Source of the DNA: a virus
Strand: one strand, 5' to 3'
IMG/VR virus record: IMGVR_UViG_3300025276_000026
Location: 1-64,000 of that record
DNA: 64,000 nt
How positions within the stretch are numbered: position 1 is the first letter of the stretch; every line of letters starts with the position of its first letter. The position numbers and the translations under genes are program-made. Below are positions 51,021 through 56,682 of this stretch, piece after piece. Under the pieces are notes generated by a model, which was not told the DNA's origin, ran no database searches, and was given only the letters and a program-made list of their open reading frames with translations.

Positions 51021-51317
51021 TTAGTCTCTCCTTACATCTAGTTTACCGTCTTCTATAAAGTTCTCTGCTCTTGCAACCCTGTCTATATCGGGTCTAAGTT
51101 CTAACGCTGCAGAGACTAGTAAATCTATCTTAATCATTTCATTGGACATTGTTCTTGCACGATTCTCTAGGGATGTACAGAACATTGTAAGGGTTTTGAT
51201 ATCATCAACAACACCTTCAAGTATTTGTTTTATGACAAGGAATATGAAAAAGCCCATTACTAAACTTCCAGCAATCGGAGCTCCCACTTCACCTATCAAT
51301 ACAAATATATCATTCAT
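51021..51317 (-). CDS. Small membrane coiled-coil protein B
   Basis: The N-terminus MNDIFVLIGEVGAPIAGSLV leads into one membrane segment, then a coiled coil with repeated M/L/I. It is the first gene of the curli-like operon. The ATG is exactly five bases after CATAAATA with no ribosome site, so a leaderless start is predicted. Confidence 0.65.
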   Translation of the reverse strand: MNDIFVLIGEVGAPIAGSLVMGFFIFLVIKQILEGVVDDIKTLTMFCTSLENRARTMSNEMIKIDLLVSAALELRPDIDRVARAENFIEDGKLDVRRD

Positions 51318-51322
51318 GCATT

Positions 51323-51330
51323 TATTTATG
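51323..51330 (-). promoter_or_regulatory. Late box CATAAATA, 5 nt before ATG of the curli operon
   Basis: CATAAATA, AATGC, ATG at 51317. The only promoter-like element visible for the operon; it lies just downstream of a terminator. Confidence 0.6.
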
Positions 51331-51363
51331 TTTTTTCTTTATTAGTAAGCACTTACATGGGCT

Positions 51364-51392
51364 AAAAAAAAGAGACGTTTCCATCTCTTTTT
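51364..51392 (-). terminator. Rho-independent terminator
   Basis: Minus strand: an 11-bp stem (AAAAAGAGATG / CGTCTCTTTTT, one G-T pair) with a GAAA tetraloop, followed by T-run. It ends the regA-side transcript and insulates the curli-like operon. Confidence 0.9.
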
Positions 51393-51407
51393 CAAACTCG
51401 TATAGAG

Positions 51408-51656
51408 TTACTTCAATTGTTCACGGATTTCACTAATCACAGCAGCCTTGGAGCCAGACTTCTTAACCTTAAGGTTCTTCTTGTCTGCAAGTTCTACTAG
51501 TTGATTCTTAGTCAATTTCTTAAGGTCTGCAACGGTAGTTGGTTTCTCTTGAGTTGACTTGGTCGCTGGTTTCGAAACGGCTTGTTTCTTGTCACCTTTG
51601 ACAGCGAAAAACAAGAATGCAACAGCGAGTATTGCTACTATAACTATTCCGTCCAT
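51408..51656 (-). CDS. Membrane-anchored SAP/HeH-domain protein, 82 aa
   Basis: An N-terminal membrane segment (about 3-19), a lysine/threonine linker and a C-terminal HeH/SAP-type motif (LKKLTKNQLVELADKKNL), typical of nucleic-acid-binding helix-extension-helix domains. It may tether DNA to the membrane; inferred. Confidence 0.6.
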   Translation of the reverse strand: MDGIVIVAILAVAFLFFAVKGDKKQAVSKPATKSTQEKPTTVADLKKLTKNQLVELADKKNLKVKKSGSKAAVISEIREQLK

Positions 51657-51670
51657 AATGTTCTCCTAAT

Positions 51671-51865
51671 TTATTTATCCAACAATGGATTTTTATCTTT
51701 TGCTTTACCAATGGCAAGTGCAAAGACTTCTATGTATTTATAGCACTTCGCCCAGACGGCATCGTCCTTCGGTGTGTCGGTCATCATTACAATGACTGAA
51801 CATATAGATATGATTGCTGGTATCGCTGACATGAATGCCCAGATACTACTGATTAAATCCCACAT
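51671..51865 (-). CDS. Small membrane protein, 64 aa
   Basis: One or two N-terminal membrane segments (WAFMSAIPAIISICSVIVMM), then a soluble helix. A short protein of this pattern is common in marine T4-like phages. ATAGGAG precedes it. Function unknown. Confidence 0.65.
   Translation of the reverse strand: MWDLISSIWAFMSAIPAIISICSVIVMMTDTPKDDAVWAKCYKYIEVFALAIGKAKDKNPLLDK
51672..51679 (-). promoter_or_regulatory. Late box GATAAATA
   Basis: The predicted start gives a leader of about 10 nt whose first bases are the GGAG ribosome site of the SAP/HeH gene. It overlaps the end of the upstream gene. Confidence 0.4.
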
Positions 51866-51900
51866 AAGTTTCTCCTATTAAAGTTAACAGAAGTATTTAT

Positions 51901-52326
51901 CTATTTAGTACCACCAATGGAGTACTTTGTTGTAAGTTTCCAGTTAGTTTTTTCTTTGTAAGGTATAATTTTGATTTGTGAAAGGGGTGCAGTTGGTTCT
52001 TCTATCATAGAAGGTGTAACTACTGTGACAAGTTTCCACTGTGCTAGCAGCTGACAGATAGTGTTTCTTCTACCTATATCAGACTCATCTATGTTAGTGG
52101 GTTTACCGTCGAGTTTGAATAACTCTTTGAAGTGAGTGATGTAATACTTACCACGTTTGTGTAGTATGTGACAAGATTGAAATAACTCTTGGTCTCTTCT
52201 AGATGCAACACCTATGCGTGAAAGTGTCTCCCTAATCTTTAGGAAGTCGTCTTTTTCGGGGAAGGTTACCTCAACGAGGTCTTTTACTATTTTTTCTTGT
52301 CCATCATCCATTGTTATTACCACCAA
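51901..52326 (-). CDS. regA: Translational repressor RegA
   Basis: It aligns along its length with T4 RegA: DFLKIRETLSRIGVAS, LFQSCHILHKRGKYYITHFKE and a WKLTTKYSIG ending. RegA binds the start regions of many early mRNAs and blocks their translation, its own included. It lies in the T4 order 45-44-62-regA. It overlaps gp62 by 23 nt. Confidence 0.93.
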   Translation of the reverse strand: MVVITMDDGQEKIVKDLVEVTFPEKDDFLKIRETLSRIGVASRRDQELFQSCHILHKRGKYYITHFKELFKLDGKPTNIDESDIGRRNTICQLLAQWKLVTVVTPSMIEEPTAPLSQIKIIPYKEKTNWKLTTKYSIGGTK

Positions 52327-52702
52327 TATTCATTCTGTTCTTCAACTCACGTATTTCTTTATCAGACAATAGAGTAAACAATTCTTTTGCTTCTCTTGTT
52401 GACATCTGATAATAGTCTTTTACGACAGTGAGTTTTTTACTAACGTATGGTTTAGCCCATTTTGAAAATCTCTGTCGTTTTCGTAAAGTATTTAGGAAAA
52501 ATACGTATTGAAGACGATTGTCTAGACCGTGGCGACAGTTCATTTCGTTAGTAAAGAAAACAGAATCTTGGTGGTAAGACAAAGATTTGTTTATAAGGAA
52601 TGGTTGATATGCTTTCTCTTCGATATCATCAACCATGATATCTTTTTTGTCGGAAGAGACCGACTTAACAAAGTCAAAAGGATTTCGTTTGTTAGGGTTC
52701 AT
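52304..52702 (-). CDS. 62: Clamp-loader small subunit, T4 gp62-like
   Basis: NPFDFVKSVSSDKKDIM at the start and the conserved lysine/arginine-rich middle match gp62 of marine T4-like phages. With gp44 it loads the gp45 clamp. At 132 aa it is shorter than T4 gp62 (187), as usual in this group. Shares one base with the upstream gene. Confidence 0.85.
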   Translation of the reverse strand: MNPNKRNPFDFVKSVSSDKKDIMVDDIEEKAYQPFLINKSLSYHQDSVFFTNEMNCRHGLDNRLQYVFFLNTLRKRQRFSKWAKPYVSKKLTVVKDYYQMSTREAKELFTLLSDKEIRELKNRMNIGGNNNG

Positions 52703-52968
52703 TACTTACCTGTTACAGCAGAAAATGAATTGAGTAGGTCATCACCATAAAGAGGTTCACCAAAGAAAACAATTTCACCTGTCTCTCTAATCTCTCTCTT
52801 GACGACACCGTTGTTGTATTCAATATCCAATACTGAACCATCGTTTCCCCTAGTGTCGTACCAGCAGGAGTTTAAGGAATGTGCGTGAAGGGATTTGACC
52901 TTGTTAGACCACTCCTCTGCGAGAAGTAATCGTCTTTGTTTGTCTACTACTGAATCGTATTCACTCAT
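52702..52968 (-). CDS. Hypothetical protein, 88 aa
   Basis: Not recognised; a small mixed alpha/beta protein with DGSVLDIEYNNGVVKREIRE. It is inserted between gp44 and gp62 and joined by ATGA overlap to a 25-aa peptide gene. Confidence 0.6.
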   Translation of the reverse strand: MSEYDSVVDKQRRLLLAEEWSNKVKSLHAHSLNSCWYDTRGNDGSVLDIEYNNGVVKREIRETGEIVFFGEPLYGDDLLNSFSAVTGK

Positions 52969-53042
52969 TTTTTAATCCCCCATCCTAGGCACCAACAAGT
53001 GGTGACTGTAATTGCAAGTAGTAACATCACTACATCAATCAT
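52965..53042 (-). CDS. 25-residue membrane peptide
   Basis: Frame from ATG 53042 to TGA 52965. The start overlaps the gp44 stop and the stop overlaps the next gene's start, both as ATGA, so all three are coupled. It is one hydrophobic segment (MLLLAITVTTCWCLGWGI) with a KK end. Confidence 0.5.
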   Translation of the reverse strand: MIDVVMLLLAITVTTCWCLGWGIKK

Positions 53043-53977
53043 TTGAATTTGCATTCTCCCATGACTTCTGTTAGACATGCAACAAAGTTAATCTCTGAGT
53101 CCATTGCAAAAGCTGCTTTGTATTGATAGTCTGCAATTATTAAAACTGCAGCTGGTATTGATTGTGGTTCGAGTTTAGTTTCAAGTGCATTGAAAACTTT
53201 TCGGAATAATGTATTGAAGTCATTGTCGGAATTAGTTCCAACCCACTTCCTCATTGCCGACCAGTTCTTTGACTTAATCATATCGACCAGTGGTGTTAAC
53301 TTCTCTTCCGATAAGGTTGAGATGAGTCCACTATCAATTACACCACTTACACCGTAACGTTGAATCTCATTGAGACATCTACGGAAATCGGGGAAGAACT
53401 TCATGATTAATTCTGCAAGGACTTTAGGGTCTGCCTCAATCTTTTCTATCTCACAAATGTTCTTACATCTTGACAACATCTGTTGTGCAAGTTGAGGTCT
53501 TTGTGTTGGTGTTATTGAAAAATCTATAACTGTAGTTCTAGAATGTAATGGTGGAATAATTCTATTCTTGTAATTACATGTAAAGATAAATCTACAATTG
53601 GACGAGAACTCTTCTATGAAGTTTCTCAAAGCTGGTTGAACTGAGTCTGCAGATATGTAATCTGCTTCGTCTAAGATAACGACCTTTGCACCACCCGATA
53701 ATGAAACCGAAGATGCAAAGTTCTTAATCTTTGTTCTGAGTGTGTCAATCAAACGTCCTTCATCGGAACCGTTGATTACTATAAAGTCTGCATCGAGTTC
53801 ATTACACAATGCTTTTGCAACCGTTGTTTTACCAACACCTGCTGACCCACACAATAATAGGTTAGGTATCTCTCCCTGCTTTACAAATTCCTTAAAGGTT
53901 TCTTTAAGTTCTTTTGGTAGTATGGTGTCCTCAATTGTTTGAGGACGATACTTTTCTACATAGAGAAATTCATTCAT
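53039..53977 (-). CDS. 44: Clamp-loader ATPase, T4 gp44-like
   Basis: YVEKYRPQTIED, Walker A CGSAGVGKTT, VVILDEADYI and FIFTCNYKNRIIPPLHSR match gp44 (RFC/DnaX-like). The start at 53977 (MNEFLYVEKYRP) aligns with the family; an upstream ATG adds 14 non-conserved residues. Preceded by a structured 111-nt leader. Confidence 0.93.
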   Translation of the reverse strand: MNEFLYVEKYRPQTIEDTILPKELKETFKEFVKQGEIPNLLLCGSAGVGKTTVAKALCNELDADFIVINGSDEGRLIDTLRTKIKNFASSVSLSGGAKVVILDEADYISADSVQPALRNFIEEFSSNCRFIFTCNYKNRIIPPLHSRTTVIDFSITPTQRPQLAQQMLSRCKNICEIEKIEADPKVLAELIMKFFPDFRRCLNEIQRYGVSGVIDSGLISTLSEEKLTPLVDMIKSKNWSAMRKWVGTNSDNDFNTLFRKVFNALETKLEPQSIPAAVLIIADYQYKAAFAMDSEINFVACLTEVMGECKFK

Positions 53978-54088
53978 AGGAGCAAACCCCCCACCGAGTT
54001 TGCAGTGCAGACAACCCATTGATGAGTGAAGTCTACTCCCGCGTATATTGCAGAGACTGGCACAATATTCACACTATTAATATATAGG
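53978..54088 (-). other. Structured leader between genes 45 and 44
   Basis: Three successive hairpins can form: ATATTG/CAATAT (54045-54068), GTAGAC/GTCTGC (54007-54036) and GCAAAC/GTTTGC (53982-54003). The last sits just before the gp44 start. A RegA site or processing site is possible. Confidence 0.45.
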
Positions 54089-54757
54089 TTAGGCATTGTA
54101 TTTGCTGTCTGGCTCCAGTGCAATAAAGTACTCAAGTTCTACATCTACATTATTGAAATGAGATATACCTTTTGATGATACTTGAACATCATAGTTACCG
54201 TCTAGAATTTTAAGATTCTCCATCTTGAAATTCATTTCATAAGATGTACCATCACTCTCTGCTTCTACGATTCTTGAGAACGTATTAGAAGAAGGACTCT
54301 TCTTATCTGTAACAACTAATGTTACGACTGTACCATCTGACTTAAGAACTAAATCATTAACACCTAGAACTGCAGCTGCTTTCTTCAAGTCACCTAACAA
54401 TGTGGATGTTACTTTGAATTCAATCTCTGCCTCTGGCATAGTTATCATCTTGTCGGGTGCAGTCACCATACCTTCCGCTGCATAGAAATATGCGAGAGAG
54501 GAATTGTTATCTGCCACAGACAATGACGAAGCATTGAATTGGAAGTCGGGGTCATCCATTAAGGATGTTGCACCTAAGAATTCTGGCAAGTTGTATATAC
54601 TGAAGTCTTGAGGGAATTCCTCAGACACAGTTGCAACTGCAAGAATGTTTTTCATATTGGAAATAGTTTCCAGTTTGTTGCCTGTTTTGACTCGAATGCC
54701 CGAGTTTATAGTCGAGAAGTTCTTTAGAACATCTTTTGTATCATTACTAATTTTCAT
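54089..54757 (-). CDS. 45: Sliding clamp, T4 gp45-like
   Basis: 222 residues, with repeated beta-alpha-beta halves as in gp45, and acidic surface typical of clamps. It holds gp43 on DNA and, in T4, activates late transcription. ATG at 54757 is used; a GTG precedes it by one codon. Overlaps the upstream stop. Confidence 0.88.
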   Translation of the reverse strand: MKISNDTKDVLKNFSTINSGIRVKTGNKLETISNMKNILAVATVSEEFPQDFSIYNLPEFLGATSLMDDPDFQFNASSLSVADNNSSLAYFYAAEGMVTAPDKMITMPEAEIEFKVTSTLLGDLKKAAAVLGVNDLVLKSDGTVVTLVVTDKKSPSSNTFSRIVEAESDGTSYEMNFKMENLKILDGNYDVQVSSKGISHFNNVDVELEYFIALEPDSKYNA

Positions 54758-54759
54758 CA

Positions 54760-55083
54760 CTAGTTAGTCTCCTTTTTGTAGCCCGATTCCTCGAGCAATA
54801 ATTTATCGTGGTTGTTAAGGGCAAGGAATCCATAATGGATTACCTTCAATAGGTCGGCACGATTCTTCCCACCCTTTTTCCCATATCTCTGGGCATATTT
54901 CATAATATTCCCAACACAGAATCCTTCACCGTGACCTGCGTCCATGATAAACTCTGTTGCTTGATATTTGTTAAGACTATAATGTTGGTCGTAAGTCGAG
55001 TCAACATATGAAGTGAACTCCTTTAAGAGTTCTCCTTCATTGTATTTGTAGTCTACAGTCTTAATAGTTTTATTCCAATACAT
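54760..55083 (-). CDS. DUF3310-like protein, 107 aa
   Basis: GFCVGNIMKYAQRYGKKGGKNRADLLKVIHY is the conserved DUF3310 pattern, divided by a HGEG loop; found in many phages near nucleotide metabolism genes, function unknown. The ATG is six bases after TATACT, predicting a leaderless message that continues into gp45. Confidence 0.75.
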   Translation of the reverse strand: MYWNKTIKTVDYKYNEGELLKEFTSYVDSTYDQHYSLNKYQATEFIMDAGHGEGFCVGNIMKYAQRYGKKGGKNRADLLKVIHYGFLALNNHDKLLLEESGYKKETN

Positions 55084-55085
55084 GA

Positions 55086-55104
55086 TACTAGTATACTCCT
55101 AGTA
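55086..55104 (-). promoter_or_regulatory. Palindrome over the DUF3310/gp45 promoter -10
   Basis: 6-bp arms TACTAG / CTAGTA with a 7-nt centre cover the -10 element. A repressor site is possible. Confidence 0.4.
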
Positions 55105-55118
55105 GTCCGATTGGTCAA
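55090..55118 (-). promoter_or_regulatory. Sigma70-like promoter for DUF3310-gp45, leaderless
   Basis: TTGACC, 17 bp, TATACT, six bases to the ATG. The -35 is inside the end of the MoxR gene. Confidence 0.75.
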
Positions 55119-56337
55119 TAGTGTTTTCTGAACTTTCTGCATTCAAGTCGATGCCTGCATCAATCTTGGAGTAGAGGTCAAGAATACTGTTTCTAGTTTC
55201 TTCGTCGAACCTAGAGATACACATTGTAATTGACTTGAGTTTGTCATTGAACATTCTGAATGCATTGACAATGTGAACAAGTCTTCTAGTCGTAACAACA
55301 TCGTCGATACCACCTTCGTAATATGTTTTTCTAATGATGTCAGCCCAGTCAACAAGTTTCTCACAGAACTCTGTGTCAACTTCACCAGTAAGACCCATCT
55401 CTTTTGTAAGGATTGTCTTCTCAATTTTCACTGGTGGATATTCTTGTTGCATCGTAATTGCAAACCTTTCCAACATCGCTTCGTTCATGATTTGAGTTCC
55501 AATGAACTTTCCATCGTCTGAACCTTGACCTTTAGTGTTTGCAGTTGCAAGAACTGTAAACCCAGCAGTAGGTGAAACCCACTCACCAGTCTTCTTAATA
55601 AGGTAACCTTTACCTTCTAGAACTGATTGTAGACACATCAACTTGTTAGAACCTAAGTCCACTTCGTCAAGAAGTAACACGGCACCTTTTCTCATTGCTT
55701 TGATAACTGGGCCTTCTCTAAAGATGACGTTACCATTCTGCAAAGTGTGACCACCCATTAGGTCGTCCTCATCGGTCTCGATAGTAATGTTAACTCTGTA
55801 AAGTTCTCTCTTCAATTGAGCACAAGTTTGTTCTATCATTAACGTTTTACCATTACCACTCAGACCAGTAACGAATACTGGAAAGAACAATTTGGATTTG
55901 ATAATGTTCTTGACATCTTTGAAATGTCCGAAAGGAACATAGTTAGACATAATCTCGGGGATGATTTTAACACCATCGTCGAGTAGATTGACTGACTCTG
56001 TTTGAGCTGCAACTGGCATATTACTTGGGGAAGCAATTGATGTAATTGGAGCAGCCTTTGTAGAAACTGCAACTGGAACATCATCTGAATACCCACCGTT
56101 ATAACCAGTGATAACTGCTTGAAGGTTGTACAACAAAGGCCCAGTCTCTTGGGTTTCTTTGAAGTCATACTTCGAGGATTTTATCCATGAAGGGAAATAT
56201 CCATCAAAGGCATCTTTGATTTCTTTCCTTCCAAAGGAAGTTTGGTTAGGGAATTTCGTAACGAGTTCTCCCAAAAACTCAGCCCTGTCGGGTGTGTAAG
56301 AAAATTTCTTACCGTTAACATCAATTGAATTTGTCAT
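55099..56337 (-). CDS. MoxR/CobS-like AAA+ ATPase
   Basis: Walker A in VTGLSGNGKT, Walker B in VLLLDEVDLG, an arginine finger region and a helical C-terminus. Marine phages often call this cobS, but the partner is a VWA protein, so it fits the MoxR/VWA chaperone pattern. The ATG at 56337 has AAGGAGAC upstream. It likely remodels a protein or metal complex. Confidence 0.85.
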   Translation of the reverse strand: MTNSIDVNGKKFSYTPDRAEFLGELVTKFPNQTSFGRKEIKDAFDGYFPSWIKSSKYDFKETQETGPLLYNLQAVITGYNGGYSDDVPVAVSTKAAPITSIASPSNMPVAAQTESVNLLDDGVKIIPEIMSNYVPFGHFKDVKNIIKSKLFFPVFVTGLSGNGKTLMIEQTCAQLKRELYRVNITIETDEDDLMGGHTLQNGNVIFREGPVIKAMRKGAVLLLDEVDLGSNKLMCLQSVLEGKGYLIKKTGEWVSPTAGFTVLATANTKGQGSDDGKFIGTQIMNEAMLERFAITMQQEYPPVKIEKTILTKEMGLTGEVDTEFCEKLVDWADIIRKTYYEGGIDDVVTTRRLVHIVNAFRMFNDKLKSITMCISRFDEETRNSILDLYSKIDAGIDLNAESSENTIDQSDY

Positions 56338-56377
56338 ATAGTCTCCTTGTCTTTCAATTTGTTTTCTCATCATGTAT

Positions 56378-56407
56378 ATAATAACAAAAAGCTGGGGGCA
56401 TTGTCAA
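56378..56407 (-). promoter_or_regulatory. Sigma70-like promoter for the AAA+ ATPase
   Basis: TTGACA, 18 bp, TATTAT with a leader of about 34 nt. Confidence 0.7.
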
Positions 56408-56409
56408 GG

Positions 56410-56682
56410 CTACTTTAGCGACTCGAATCTAGTTCCCATTTTCTCTAAGCATTTCACAACGCCCTTCTTGTTTCTTTCGGTCAAATAGTTCTCACCTTTG
56501 TTGACCCATATTCTGAATGCAAAGCATTCCTTTTCTTCAGACTTACATTCTTGTATCTTTGGACAATCATGGAATGTACATGGGGCAGGCCCAACATCCA
56601 TAACTGCATCTGCAAATTTGGAATAGTCTGATTGGTGGTTTATGTAATACGCCTCGTCTACTCTAAGTGGGTCTCTATTCAT
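56410..56682 (-). CDS. Small cysteine-rich protein, 90 aa
   Basis: Four cysteines in a CTFHDCPKIQEC ... EKECF pattern suggest an iron-sulfur or zinc site. A similar small protein occurs in many marine phages. It shares one base with the VWA gene and ends at the promoter of the AAA+ ATPase. Confidence 0.6.
   Translation of the reverse strand: MNRDPLRVDEAYYINHQSDYSKFADAVMDVGPAPCTFHDCPKIQECKSEEKECFAFRIWVNKGENYLTERNKKGVVKCLEKMGTRFESLK

Noticed and set aside
51735-51742. TATAAATA inside the 64-aa membrane protein gene
   Set aside because: A perfect box but within coding sequence and about 80 nt from the next start, which has a closer box at 51672; too weak to list as a promoter.
53978-54019. 14-residue N-terminal extension of gp44
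   Set aside because: The extra residues do not match the family, lie in the structured leader and have no ribosome site.
53978-54060. Possible glutamine riboswitch or downstream-peptide motif before gp44
   Set aside because: GGGAGTAGA resembles part of the motif, but the conserved CGTTCA and partner segments are missing.
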